A stretch of DNA of 64,000 bases from Oikopleura dioica (GCA_907165135.1 OU015568.1:11168501-11232500); one strand, 5' to 3'. Numbered from the stretch's first letter, positions 47,572 to 59,710 are shown. Notes: generated by a model not told the origin, from the letters alone. Numbers and translations are program-made.

Positions 47572-47971
47572 CACTGACACCGTTTGTTTTATATTATCCA
47601 CCCGTTTTTCGAACCCCTCTAGAAAAGGGATGAGGACATCCTGAGATTATTTTAGCCCCCCTACGCCACAGAATAGACCTTTACCTCTTATTTTAGCTGC
47701 ATTGAGACACTGTATGATGTCTGTACTCCGAGTCCATAGACTCCCCAAAAGGGGTCAAAATGAGCGAAATCGGGTTTTTCCGGCTTAATGACGTCATAAG
47801 TCAAAGAACATGTGACAATAACTTTTTCTAAGTACCCCTACGCCACTGATCAGAGTCTGATCATCAGACCCTAAGCTAAATTCTGGTACTTTAGGGAACC
47901 CTCTGTGATAACTGTGGTCGGAGAGCATAGACTCCCCAGCTTGGGTTAATATAAAACAAACGGTGTCAGTG
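47572..47971. mobile_element. 400-bp TIR element (CACTGACACCG ends)
   Basis: Perfect 25-bp terminal inverted repeats beginning CACTGACACCGTTTGTTTTA bound exactly 400 bp. The interior contains two related units, each carrying CCTACGCCAC and later CATAGACTCCCCA, so it arose by internal duplication. No coding capacity and no clear target duplication (left flank AAAATG, right flank ACTTTC). Confidence 0.8.
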
Positions 47972-49198
47972 ACTTTCTGGGCTACTTTTGAGATTGATTT
48001 AAAATAAACATTTTGCAGTTAGTTTTTATCAATCAGAAAGAAGAGACTTTCTTTGACAGTTTTAATTAGACAAGGCGAATTTTTTTCGTATTGAACTGAC
48101 GAGCTTGGTTATCGATCTTCATGGCTCATTATTAGAACGTATAGTATAGAACGGCAGTAAGCTTAAACGTTCGCTTTCCGTGAAAGTCGGAAGTCCGATT
48201 TAAGATGACCGATTTAAAGCAGCGCATCTCGCGAGTTTTCTGACGCGTAATCGAGCTCAGCCCAAGATCCCAAAAATCCATTCGCTTGATTATTTGCGTT
48301 AGGGGATCCAGAACGGCTCAATTTCCTGCGTAACACGTTCTAATGATTAGCAGCTCCTTTTCTAACATTAATTCTTAATAACCCTAGCTTTGTTGCAGGT
48401 GAGTAAAAACCAAACAAATTGTCTGTTGTAAAGGAAAACTTTGTCAATGGTGTGTTGTATTGTGGCTTGAACGGCCGAGCCTGTTGGCCCAAAAGAAATT
48501 TGTTGATTAAATTATTCCTTGAGATTATTAAATTTGTAACTATCTGTAAGCTGATTCGCGGATTTCTACTTTCAATAAAATTCAATCATCGCGAATTGAT
48601 AAATTGGTGAAAATCGAAACCAAGAGCAACTATGCACATTAGCATCTTTTGGCATATTTGCTAAATTTGAAATCAGAAATTCAGAAATAATAACTGTAAA
48701 TAACTCGAAAAACGAGGAACTTGCCTAAATGCTGCGAAGATAAACTTTATCGGGTTATTTTTTTGGCAGAATTAACAGCCTTTTTCCACAGTTATGAGGC
48801 CATCTAAGCATTGAACTTGTAATCTGTGCATTGACTCTTTGAATTGGATTCCCATCCGGCACTCAAATATTTTGACTGCCACGTGCTGGGATCAGGAAGC
48901 TGTCTGGGTTCTCTTGCACAAGTTTCGCTCCTTCCGTTTTTTCGAGAAGCCGCAAATGTTTAGCGGTAGAAAAACACGGAATCCTTCACTTGATTTAACC
49001 ACCAAAATTGTTGGGTCCACATCTTCCTCGAAAAATAACAGCGTCACTTTCTTAAATTAATCATTTTAACAACCGAAGGTCGCGAAGTCAACAAATTTTT
49101 ACCCTATTTCTTGGGAATCAAAAAGGAAAGGTTCAATGCGCGTCGGGTACCGCAACAAGGTTCAACTGTGGCTCCTTCTTGCGGCGTAGGAATCTTAA
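47972..49198. other. Gene-poor AT-rich stretch
   Basis: No supported gene, RNA or further repeat between the 400-bp element and the uncertain ORF at 49199-49740. Confidence 0.4.
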
Positions 49199-49740
49199 TC
49201 AAGAATTGCTAAAATATTCTAAATGACGTTGTCTCATCATGAGAGGAGGGGAGATAAACCAGTGCGAGAATTCTAGCACTCGCATGTCTTTATGGAAGCC
49301 TGTCATTTTATCGAAACAGTTGAATAGAACGTTATATTCCTGTTTTATCCGTCGATAGTTCGGATGGAATTTTTCAAAGAAAATTTTTGAACAGATAAAA
49401 AAGCCTATGCATTTGAACTTGCTGCATTTGATAGTTGGAAAAATGTATGATAATCGTGTAAACATTCGTTGGTAAAATAAACTAGACAAGGGATAATAAC
49501 CATCAAACACGATACATACGGTTTGAAACCTTTTAGATTTTCTTTTGATAACTATATCTGCACAGTGGGGAGTCTCCAGTTGAGAGATACACATCGTTGT
49601 CTTTCAAGATAGATAGCAAGATATCCAACTGGGGCTCGGACCAGCTGGTGTATGTTGCGCCCTCTTTTGGATGAGATCATAGATAAAAACGCGAAACCAG
49701 CAATTTTTATTATGAAAATTTTGATTTTGAAATGAGTCAA
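49199..49740 (-). CDS. Hypothetical protein, possibly secreted (uncertain)
   Basis: Two frames can be joined by a 29-bp GT...AG intron near 49600: MTHFKIKIFIIKIAGFAFLS (hydrophobic leader) to LVRAP, then TTMCISQLETPHCADIVIKR and a Cys/Phe-rich body with TVCIVFDGYYPLSS and MRVLEFSHWFISPP. About 165 residues. It could be real or chance in an AT-rich region. No family was recognised. Confidence 0.3.
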
Positions 49741-50044
49741 ATTGAACTAGAGTAGCGTCATCAATCAAAAGGCACAATATTTCTTCTGAACATTTATCTA
49801 CCATTTTTATGAATGTTATCCCGAATAAAACTTATGTGACATAAATTATGTTTTGCTAAATTATTTTTCGATTTTCATCGACCTTGCTAATGCAATAAGA
49901 ATTCTGAATAAAAATAATTCATGCTGATATGCTTCCACTGGTAACCCTAATATTTAGTTTGAACACGAAGATCCTTTAATCAATTTCGAAAACTGAAGAC
50001 TCAGCGAAGACCTCACGAAATTACTTGTAAATACGTTTTTTAAC

Positions 50045-50371
50045 ATGTTAAGACTTTTAGCGCTGGGTATTGTTTTAATATCGCAGCATGCTTGCCACGC
50101 AAGGGTGAACATAACAGTGTCGTTGTGTACCGCAAAAGGGAACTCAATCAAGAAGACACACAATGGATACCTGAGTGGTGGTGCCGGAGAACAAGGGGCG
50201 CTTTTTATTCGTCTTTCGCCGAAGGGATATTTCAGATTAAAAAATTCGCTCTCTCTAGGAACGGTTTTGTATAACAGCTTAGAATTGAAGGAACAGTTGT
50301 ATTTCCGCACTAGTAAATTTGCATCAGCGCACTTAAGGAGACACCTCACTTTATTTGTAAGAAAAGTTTAG
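50045..50371 (+). CDS. Small putative secreted protein (108 aa), unknown
   Basis: Begins MLRLLALGIVLISQHACHAR, a good signal peptide with A-H-A-like cleavage, then VNITVSLCTAKGNSIKKTHN and SPKGYFRLKNSLSLG, and ends LFVRKV. Single exon as read. A GT donor at 50358 would let it act as the first exon of a longer gene, perhaps the EGF-repeat gene downstream, though the phase did not match the first exon I could define there. The opposite strand is also open, so coding status is unproven. Confidence 0.35.
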   Translation: MLRLLALGIVLISQHACHARVNITVSLCTAKGNSIKKTHNGYLSGGAGEQGALFIRLSPKGYFRLKNSLSLGTVLYNSLELKEQLYFRTSKFASAHLRRHLTLFVRKV

Positions 50372-51023
50372 GAAAATGCGTAAACTAATAAAACCCCCTA
50401 TCCAAACTAGAGTTCTTTAAAAGTGCTCAGAAGCAAAACCTTAATCCCGTGACAGATATTTATTTCTACGTTCACAAAGCCCCTCCTCTAGAATCTGATT
50501 TACATAAGTCAGCTCATCCCTTTCAAACACAAGCGCAAAATATTAGAAATTCGATTAAAACTCGCTCGGGAAATCCGAGCTAGCTCAGTCTTCTAAATCC
50601 TGAAAAATCAAATCATCGCCAAAGGAAATGACGCTTAATTTTTCTGCACCGCTGAAATTTTGAAACGTTCCATTAATAAACGATAGCGTCATGAGGCGGA
50701 AATTTTATTTTATCTTCGAATCTTGAAACTGAAGGTCTTAGACTGTTTTTTTCTTCGCAAGATCAGTTAATGTTATTCGACAAATTAAATAATCGTGCGC
50801 CGCGTTCATCGTCAAATTTACTTTTATTCAAAACTAGTATTTTTTTCATCAAAAACTGCCGTTATCGCGTTCAATTTGGCTTCTTTGAAATTTCAATTTA
50901 GAAATTTTGTGAATATGCAAAACTAGCACTGCTAAGAATAATCAATAGTGCTGTTTTCAAGCAGTTTTAAAACCTTGAGAATCGCTCTCTACTGTATAAC
51001 TGAAAGACTAAACCGTTAAAAAG

Positions 51024-54000
51024 ATGTGGGTACAAGCACCGTCGAATATCCAGGTAATCTGATGCGAGCTTCACAAATCGAGGTCCACTACCGATCGAGA
51101 GATATTCTCTGTCTGGAGCAACTGACCATTCAAGAAGGAACTTACCGGTAAGTCTATCTTTTAGGGAACTCAACCGTGATCTTGCGTCAGTCACGTGTAC
51201 CTAACCCTAACCATTTTCATTTTCAGAATCGATTTGATACAAAACTGGGACCAGAATTCTTTCGTGCCGAAACACGGCTGGGAATCGCAAACGTAAGTTT
51301 CTTACACAAATCAACTGTATCGAAACCAAAGGGCGGCTGGATTAATTCATTTCAGCGGACGAAAAGCATCCTTATGGAGCAATTCCTGCTCGCCAGAAGC
51401 GTTTAGGTGGTTGACGAAAAACGAACATTTCAAGGAGCACTGCCACAGTCATCTTTTTATGCAACATCGACGTGGAGATTGTAAGTTTTTTTAATATTCA
51501 AAACTGGGTCAAATTTGCTCGAACACTTTTTGAATTGGACGAAACAATTTGAAACGCAAATTCTAGCGCAACGATGTACAAATACTTTTATACGACAAAG
51601 ATGCGGCGCGAATTCTGATTGCGCCGACACTCAAAAGGGACCGAGATGTCTTTGCCACAAAGGCTACAAATGGAGTGACAGAACGCAGAGTTGCCAAGAT
51701 ATCGACGAATGCAACAGTGGAAGTGTTTTGTCGCCATGTAAAGGTAATAGTAAGTGTCATAATACAGAAGGATCCTTCTTCTGCGAATGCCCACCTGGAC
51801 TCACGGGTGAATACTGCCATTGGGACATCGACGAGTGCGCTGAGGGAACACAGGTGAGATTCTTGAAAACCATAAATATCCGAATTACAATGAAATATAA
51901 ATATTTTATTTATTAGCACTATATTGAACATCATTCACTTGAAAATAATATTCGGTGTATATCCGGTGTATATTATAATGATATTTTTCCGTCGATAAGG
52001 TCATCTGTTCTTCCTTGAAACCTAGCACGTAACATGTCCATCAAAAATGGTCTCTAGAAACGTGAAAGAGTATCCAGCGTATAATTTACCCATGGAGCTA
52101 ATGAGCCCGTTAAGGTTTGCGATGGTAAGACCTCCACTTGTACCAACGCATACGGCTCGTACACTTGCACTTGTAAGGACCAGTTCTAAAAATCTGTTTG
52201 ACTCGACGGTTTTCGAACCTGAGAATCCATTTTTGCTGAACTTGTAAAAAGACAGGCTTTCGGAAGGATGCGTATACTGACAAGAGCTGTCAAGACATTG
52301 ACGAATGCGCCGAAGGTACCGACTCCTGCTGGGGCGGCGCTGAATGCATCAATCTCCTCGGCAAACACACATGCAAGTGCCCAGGCAGGGTTTTTTCACG
52401 TTTTAAAAGAAACGCAGAGAACTTGCGGCTTCTTTGCGCGGCCAGATGATCAAGTGAGCGGCGCTCATTTGAATCACTAGCGGGTTTTCGAACATATTTC
52501 TGAACGATTTCACCTGTAATAACTGCTCTTTGATTCTGAGAAAGAGAAGCTTCTATTTTTCATCTTCTGGACTTTCCTTTCTATACTTTTCCAAAAAACG
52601 CAAAGGTTCGCTAAAATACACGTAATTCTTTTTCTGAGAAGACATTTCTTACTCACTTGAAAAACGAAATTACCGCCCGTTTTTTAACTAAATCAACGTT
52701 GCAGGTAACCAAAAGTGACAAATTCGATTGTTCTACTCGAGTAGGATTTTGAAAGGAATCCAACGGACAAGTCGGAAACATGTCTTTTCCACGCATTCAA
52801 GTGTCACCCGTCCTTAATCCATTGATAATTGCAAGTGTTGTACACGGTTAGACCGATAGCGTGAACGTTATTCAATCTTGGAATCTTTGAGTTCAGTTAA
52901 AAATTCAAATGCAATTAAAATAGCTTGCTTTTTGCTTTTTTACAAAAAAAAACACTTGATCAAGCTATGACAAATTCGCAACGCCGTCTTAAATCTTCTA
53001 AATCAATTTTTGAATGAATCTTCTAAATGAATTAATGAAAATTCAAACTATGCAAAAACCAGTCAAAGATGGCTTTGCCGGCGACGGATTTTTCTGCGAA
53101 GATTTCGACGAATGCGCGACTGATAGCCACCAGTGCCATGAAGACGCAATGTGCGCTAACCGCTTAGGGAGCTACGAGTGTATCTGTAATGACGGCTTCA
53201 CGGGCAATGGAACGCACTGTGAAATACCGGAACCGGAAGAGGAGCGATTCTCGATTCTTGAGCGAATAATGCAACCTCTTGGAATGTGGTCAAGTGACTG
53301 GCACCCACTAATGGAACGTCGAATGCAGCTTATAGCGCCGCGAAACAGGAAATGGTCGAAATTTCACTTTTTTTGATGATTCAATCAAAATTATTTGTAG
53401 AATGAGAGTCACTTTCTCCCGCTAATTTTGACCTCGAGAAGTGGATTAGGGTGCGAAAATGATGACCGAGTCTGGCCAGAAGGTTGCCCGCCGCCGAGCT
53501 GCGATGTGGCTACGCTAGAGATCACAAATGCTTGGAAATCGAAAGGAAAAGGGTTGAACACGGACTTATTGTTGGTTGCTTTCTCAAAATCAGCGAAATT
53601 AACCCTGAAAAGTGCGACGGTTGAACAAACGCGCCGCAGATTTGCACGGCGAGTACAAATATTTCACTGGCTTTGCGGGGACACTAACAATTCCCGAAGA
53701 GGTTGTCCAACACGAAGGCGGTTTCTCGATCCTGCTCAGCTTCGATAGGTGAGACTTCACACGATAAGATAAATAGAGCCCGGGCGCTGGAATTTTGAAC
53801 AAGATATAAAATATCAACTAAGTTAGATGTTGTTTTAGCTCTTATTTGGTTTTTTATGAACGCTCCTTTAACCACCCGCTCTCGAAGGAAAATTGCCGTT
53901 CTTGTGTTTACTTTCAATTAGTGAGAAACGATTAAACGTGGCCCTGAGCCTTGAAAATCCGCTTGATAAGGCTAGATCTCCAGCCGGAGTGAGGTACTCA

Positions 54001-54791
54001 ACGAATAAGCTTAGTCCCGATCAAAATAATTGGTTAGATAATTGGCGTTCCCAAGCGTTTTCCTCGTTTTTCCGCTGTCTATGCCGCATACAATTCGGCC
54101 AAGAAAGTTCTATAAGCAATATTTGCGGCTGTACACCACTCAAGTATCGGATCTTCTGGGTTCTATCAAGCTAATCCTGCACCCAAATTATCTAGCTCCA
54201 CGATCACATACGTGCTTATCCCATCTCCGCGCGCTACTTTCGTATTTTCGTACACGTTTTCATTAGCACGTAAACGCTAATCCCCAATTTGAAATTCGTT
54301 AAAAATTCGTTTATCTGCTTAAAAATATTCTTTTCTAGCTCCATGTTTGACTCTGCCTCGCTGACTTTTGAAAGTTTTAATTTGGCGATTTGGGATTTGG
54401 TATTTGACGAGCAGGGAAGATCGGGAGTGCTCCTGCGGCCTAAGAGCGACTTGGATATGATCCGCGATGAGCTGCAGATCAATTCGAATCAATTCCAGAT
54501 CATTGTCGACAGGTTAAACGAAGATGCGGGATTTCGTAAGTTCTCTATTATCCGTCTCTTTTTACCAGGCGTTTAGCAAAAGTGTACCTTTGGGCACAAA
54601 CTGATGTTGATTCTTCATGCATCGGAAACTCAACTAGACCTGACATGGACGAGATCATGGTTGATAAACACGGCCGAGAGCTCGAAACTGACCAGATTCG
54701 AAAGGTAAAACTTATATTTCTTCCGAACTTCACTATTTTCTCTTAGATTTCTTGGTCAGAGGACTCGATTACGAGGCTGAAACGACTCTAA
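51024..54791 (+). CDS. EGF-repeat extracellular protein with possible cellulose-binding-like C-terminal region
   Basis: Upstream exons (VEYPGNLMRASQIEVHYRSR; RIDLIQNWDQNSFVPKHGWE; DEKHPYGAIPARQKR) lead to calcium-binding EGF repeats: CGANSDCADTQKGPRCLCHK, DIDECNSGSVLSPCKGNSKC, DIDECAEGTDSCWGGAEC, and DFDECATDSHQCHEDAMC with CICNDGFTGNGTHC. After a linker a new region has CDVATLEITNAWKSKG, FAGTLTIPEEVVQHEGGFSI then LLSFDRSEKRLNVALSLENP, followed by SASLTFESFNLAIWDLVFDE and a last exon ending ITRLKRL. The pattern N-A-W ... F-x-G-T-L-T ... F-D-R-x-x-x-x-L-x-V resembles metazoan family-2 cellulose-binding modules, a tentative reading. The signal-peptide exon was not found and several splice sites (51860-52270, 53560-53640, 54090-54330) are unresolved. 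Confidence 0.6.
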
Positions 54792-55049
54792 ACGCCTGAA
54801 ACTGTACAAACTGTCAACTCAACTGACCGTTTCTGAGAAGAAATGCTCTTTGTAAATATTTTGAATTGAGCCTCCTCTGCCTGTAAACCTGTAAAATAGC
54901 TATTTTTCATACACGATGCGGCTAACACTACCTGCTGTGAAATTAACCTGTGCTCTTGAAAAGAATTCCAGAGCTTGCCTCAAATAAATTCCTTCTTACT
55001 GACAGAACAAATTTAGATCGATTAATTCAGAATAGGTCAATAGTATATT

Positions 55050-56661
55050 TTATATATCATGAACTTTTTTGGGTGAAAATAGCAGCTTTTTAGAAGTTTC
55101 AGAAAAGGAAGAAGAAGCAGTGTTTGCATCGGCGATCCAATTTTTCAAAATTGTAATGTACTCAGTTCGAGTAGCGGTCACTTCTTCAGGATCAGCTGGG
55201 TTGTCTGCTCGAAGGTCCAAGTGGTGAGCGCCTTTGGAAAGAATAAACACGTAATTTCTGGGGCCAGCTTCTTCTGCAGCGAGAACTCCTCCAGAAGACC
55301 ACGGATCTAAAGAGTTTTAACAGGTTTAGTCATACAAGCCTACCGAGTAATCCATTCGAGAAGATTATGCCACCGATGGTTTTCATTGTCTCAACAGAGA
55401 AGAACATCTCTGCCCAGTGCTCACGAGGGGTTGTTCCAAAGGTCGATTCGCAGTTTGCAGAGTATGTTGGGAAGTCGTAAGTGTGGACTCGGAACATGTC
55501 TTCTTTGCCGTCCGAGCAGAAAGGAAAAACGAATTCGGTGCATGTCTTCATGGCGATAAGTTTATTTTCAACAACTCAGGTTTACCTGGAAGTACCAATT
55601 GTCGTATCCAAGATCTCCACCTTCATCGCCAAGATCGAGACATTCTAGCTGCCCGGTATAATTGTAATAGACGGAAGCAGCATCTCTCAAAGGCTCGAGA
55701 AGTTCTTCCTGGTTGATGTCATGATCCAAATGGCTACAGGCGACGTTTACGGGCCAGCCAGGAACATCACCGACAAAGTTAGTAGGATAAGGATAGTCCA
55801 TCATCGCAAGAGTTCCCCAAACATCTTCCAAAAAGTCTAGAAGTGGTTCAACGTCCGTGATCGGTTTGCATGTACGGAAGGTTTCCGATAGAGTGCGTTT
55901 TCCGACCATGTGGCTGCCGATAAGCTTGATTGTTTCCCAAGACTTTCGGATATTATCAGAGCAGAAGTGGCCTGCTGGAGTGTTGGAAAAGGTCCTCGTG
56001 GTGACCTGGTAGAAGCCTCGACAGTCAAAGAGACCTGGGAGGAATTTGACTGGTGCAGAGCCAGCAATGGCACCAGTAACGAGATTTGGGTACTTGATTC
56101 GGAAATAAGCTGCAAGCATGCCACCGTAGCTACCGCCCATAGCGATGACGGGTCCAGTCACACCTAAAGATTAAAATTATTAAACAAATTGTCCTTTCGT
56201 GGCCCGAACCTGAAGATTTAAGATGGACAAGATACTGAGCGTAATCGGCCAACGCTTGCTCAGCAGATAAGTACAAATTCTTGTCATCGGGGATACTTTT
56301 TCCGTAGTAGCGATGTTCCATGAAGACAAGCTTCGCGTTGAGTTCCTTACCCGCCTTTCGCATAAATCCGGTATTTTCGCAGAAAAGTTGAATATCACCT
56401 AAAGGACTATTAACGGTAATCAAAATCTCTTTTAGTACCTTCATTTCCAGTATAAAAGAGCACCGGTCCTCCAGCTTGATAGAACCTATCATCAGTAATC
56501 ACTCGAATCTCAATTTTCTGGGTATTTCTCGTAGAAAAATGGTCATATTCTGCTTCGAATGTAGAAATCTGCGAGCAGAAGTCACTGTAACTATCCAAAC
56601 TCGAGTATTTCAGTGGCTTCAGCGCCACAGTGAGGCCCAAAATGAGCGCAAAAACCTTCAT
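55050..56661 (-). CDS. S28 serine carboxypeptidase, DPP7 (DPP2)-like
   Basis: Starts with signal peptide MKVFALILGLTVALKPLKYS. Family landmarks: GGPVLFYTGNEGDIQLFCEN, LVFMEHRYYGKSIP, the nucleophile elbow VIAMGGSYGGMLAAYFRIKY, GAIAGSAPV, the catalytic Asp segment IIFSNGLLDPWSSGGVLAA and the catalytic His segment LSKGAHHLDLRADNPADPEE. G-A-H-H-L-D-L-R with N-G-x-L-D-P-W is typical of DPP7 and PRCP. Over about 470 residues the size fits. These lysosomal or secreted enzymes cleave after proline near the N- or C-terminus. Four introns of usual size. Confidence 0.88.
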
Positions 56662-56864
56662 TTTCTCTTTTTCGAAAAATGATGTTTCTGGTTTCAATTG
56701 CCCGCCAAGACGGAGTTTTGTGCTACAGCTGCAATTTTTCACACGACCTCCAATCTGATGAACAACAGTCTTTTAACAAACACACAACAGTTTTTTGCGT
56801 TTCATTAACAAAAATTTATAATAGGCTAGGAGTCGGGAATAAGTACAGAAAGAGTTAGAGGCCC

Positions 56865-57238
56865 ATTTGACGGCCAAGTTCCATTTGTTGCATCTGTAGC
56901 GCTTGAAGTTGTGCGGGTTCTTGAAGTTCGCGCATATGAATCTGCATTTCAACCTGGAAGTCAAGATATTTTCTTACGCAGTTATCTTGAATCATTTAAA
57001 AGAAAATTTTGCCCACTGAAATTTACCTATGCAAACGGCCTCAACTCTGGACAATCCTCTGATTTCATTTTCTGTCATGACGCACTTGCTAAATAAGATG
57101 TCAGTCTTCCTTGATTCCATAGGGAGCTTACTGTTCACATGAATTTTGCATCCTCACAAACTGATCTTGCATGGCCTTAATTTGCATCTGTTGCATTTCT
57201 TGCTGCATTTTGAGCATTTCCATTTGTTGCTCATCCAT
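56865..57238 (-). CDS. TIMM10: TIMM10-type small TIM chaperone
   Basis: Three exons encode about 90 residues: a Met/Gln-rich N-terminus (MDEQQMEMLKMQQEMQQMQI), then RMQNSCEHKC (first Cx3C), GLSRVEAVCIDNC (second Cx3C) and VRKYLDFQVEMQIHMREL with a Met/Gln-rich end. Twin Cx3C motifs with E-x-x-C and C-V-x-K-Y-L-D match TIMM10, which with TIMM9 escorts membrane proteins across the mitochondrial intermembrane space. Introns are near 57086-57128 and 56997-57039. The Met/Gln-rich tails are longer than usual. Confidence 0.85.
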
Positions 57239-57319
57239 TTTTACTTATTTTTTGACGCAATATTCTCTAAATTTAAGTTCTTATTGATTTATATATTTTA
57301 ACGAAAGAGAGAAATAGAA

Positions 57320-57835
57320 TCAGTAGACAGATACAGCGTGGTATTCAAGCCAAAGCTTGAAAGCAGGGTAAAGAGTGCGCATGTTGTTCTTGTGGAGCTG
57401 GTTGTTTTCGAATCGACAGAGAGATGTTTGAGACGTTTTTCGGCCAGTTATTGATGTCATCTCTTTTGCTGCTTGAGCTTGAGTGAGTCCAAGTTTTACT
57501 CGAAGTCGTCGAATCGCAAGCCGCATGCTGTCAATGGCATCATCTGTGATCAGTTCCGTGTCTGGTGAGGTAGGAGCTTGATACGGAGAAATCGGCGACA
57601 CTGGTGAAGATCGGGAAGCTCGAGTAGTTTTCATTTTGAACGACTTCGAAGGACTTGGCGATCGGGAAGCAACAGGGGATGTTACTTGGGCCGGGAATGG
57701 TTGCATGAACTTCGAGTATTCAAAGATCATTTGGTCGAAGAAGTGGGCGGACTCGGTGATGTTGTTAAATTCAAATCCGTTAAGGATGGAAAAGACTTCT
57801 TCGCCGTTGAGTTCTGGAAGTTGATAAGTAGCCAT
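57320..57835 (-). CDS. POU-specific domain protein without a homeodomain
   Basis: Single exon of 171 codons starting MATYQLPELNGEEVFSILNG. After a Ser/Pro-rich linker (SPVSPISPYQAPTSP) comes a POU-specific domain at about residues 104-168: AIRRLRVKLGLTQAQAAKEM, GRKTSQTSLCRFENNQLHKN, NMRTLYPAFKLWLE. S-Q-T-(S/T)-(L/I)-C-R-F-E is the POU-S DNA-recognition helix. The stop follows directly (EYHAVSVY), so the linker and homeodomain that normally follow POU-S are missing. It may bind DNA weakly, or act as a competitor or partner of full POU proteins. A downstream homeodomain exon is not visible before TIMM10. Confidence 0.8.
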   Translation of the reverse strand: MATYQLPELNGEEVFSILNGFEFNNITESAHFFDQMIFEYSKFMQPFPAQVTSPVASRSPSPSKSFKMKTTRASRSSPVSPISPYQAPTSPDTELITDDAIDSMRLAIRRLRVKLGLTQAQAAKEMTSITGRKTSQTSLCRFENNQLHKNNMRTLYPAFKLWLEYHAVSVY

Positions 57836-58205
57836 GATTGTTTTTTTTTTGAGTTTTGATTTGATGAGTAGACGATCATGCTTCGAGATATTTATTGCAA
57901 CTTTCGCTTCCGACGGCGCTGAGGAGTGATAAGGTCTTCCGCGAAGGAATAGTTGAGAAAATGAGGCTCGCAGATGGGAGGAAACAGATGGGACACAGCG
58001 ATCTCAGATTAGGGATGAGATTGCGCTGATGCATATCTGTTCGTTGCTAATGAAAATAACGACTCAGCTACTTTTAAATAATTTTTATTGAATAATGAAT
58101 TGGGCGAAGAATGAGGTAGAGCAGAAATCTGAAAGCATGATATTGAAAAATTAGGACAGTAAAAAGTTCAGTAGAAATTACTGAATACACAGTGATCCAG
58201 AGATT
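57836..58205. other. Intergenic region upstream of the POU-S gene
   Basis: Contains the run of T directly before the POU-S ATG and AT-rich sequence next to the SLC38A7-like stop. No gene seen. Confidence 0.45.
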
Positions 58206-59710
58206 TTAAAAATTTAAGATGGCAAGAGTTGTCGTTACCCCGAAAATCCAAACACCAGTGATGATCAAAATTGAACCAATTGATACTTGAAGTATTTTCA
58301 TAAAGCTAGAATGAAGAGTTTCAGATTTAAATTACTTCCGACTTTTCTACCTTTTATGCCATCCAACATGGTCAACGGCTAGGTCGACCATAATCAACCC
58401 GGGGAATATCATAATAAAGAAAGCAGCTAAAGATCCAATTACTGAAATGACATCAGCAATATTTGGAACAGAAATCGCAAGTGCAAGAGCCGCTGTAAAC
58501 CACACAATTGTCGGGACGATCCTGCGCCATTTTTCCTTGCGAATTTTTTCTTCTTCAGGAATTTCATCATAGAAGGTATCCAATCCGGATATTGAGAGAA
58601 AAGCGGAACGTCCACAAAATGCCAGAATCGGATAGCTAGAGAATTATGTTAATGAAGGTGCGCTATTATTGAGTCGCACCTGGTAATCATTACAACGGCG
58701 ATAAGGGCTCTAGCGACGATAACCAGTGGGTCATTAGCTGGATAGGATTTCAGTATATCGGGGTTTACATCAAGTCCAAAGGAAAGGTAGCCGAATGTTC
58801 CAGCCAATGTGTAAACGAAACAACAAGAGATCAAGGCCAGACCAGCAACTAAGAATCGGTAGTAAGTCAAATTAGTCCAGAAACTCTCTACCTAACAACC
58901 AGGATTTTGGAGACTTATCGGCCATACTGGAGTAGATTGGCACCGAACTGACATGGCATTGATATGCGAAAAAGAGACTGGGCAAGGCCGACATAAATGA
59001 AGAAATAGAATAAGGCCATTCTGGAACTACCGAAGGACGCGGGTCTTGATCAGGCGTTGGATCGGCGTACCGAGTGACGATCACAAATACGACGAAGATG
59101 CAACTGAGAAACCCGAGGAGAGATGCATGGCGAAGAAAACCAATATCTTATGAGTTTGTTATAAAACGGAGTGATGACGAAGAATTACCTTTGGGAATAC
59201 AGAGAGGGAGAATAGAAACAAAACCAATGACAGTTATCGTGAATCGCCTATCCAGATACCAAACGTTGGTGTTTGAAAATATCTGTTCAAAAACCAAATC
59301 AAGCTGATCGCCCAGCACGATTTGGAAAGTAATGCAGCACCCGAAAGTATACAACATGATGAAGGTCATTGACATGACGCCAAATCTGACGCCAACGACT
59401 TCCCGGACAGTATCTTGGTAATTTGAGACGTTCTTCTCCTTGGCGGCTTTGGCTAGGAAATGAAGCCCGACGATAGAAAGAGCGAGGACGATGATTTGCA
59501 TGATCAGACTGATGCGCCATCCTCCGGCGAGCGCGTAAGCATAGGGGAAATTTAGTAGACCGGCTCCTAGCGCAGCATTACAAACAATAAAGATGGCTCC
59601 AAATTTGGAGACTCCCTCCTAGAAGAATTTATAAAGGTACTTGACAGAAACCAAATTACCGAGCTAGTTACACTCTCCCTTGGAACAAGTTGTTCAGTTG
59701 ATGAGTCCAT
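58206..59710 (-). CDS. SLC38A7: SLC38A7-type neutral amino acid transporter
   Basis: Start MDSSTEQLVPRESV at 59710, then SKFGAIFIVCNAALGAGLLN (the first helix N-A-x-L-G-A-G-L-L-N-F-P signature), GCCITFQIVLGDQLDLVFE, YLDRRFTITVIGFVSILPL, SLFFAYQCHVSSVPIYSSMA (Q-C-H-V-S-S-V-P, specific to SLC38A7/8), VMITSYPILAFCGRSAF and IPNIADVISVIGSLAAFFIM-like sequence. The last exon adds helix 11 (ILQVSIGSILIITGVW), ending TLAILNF. Expected in lysosomal or plasma membrane, moving glutamine or asparagine. It starts 61 bp after the DDX10 stop and probably forms the last cistron of the operon. Confidence 0.88.

Noticed and set aside
49954-50349. 131-codon minus-strand frame opposite the small secreted ORF
   Set aside because: No signal, motif or splice context, and the plus-strand frame has a better N-terminus. 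Neither is proven.
51200-51216. CCTAACCCTAACC as an interstitial telomere repeat
   Set aside because: Only two units, inside an intron polypyrimidine stretch; chance is sufficient.
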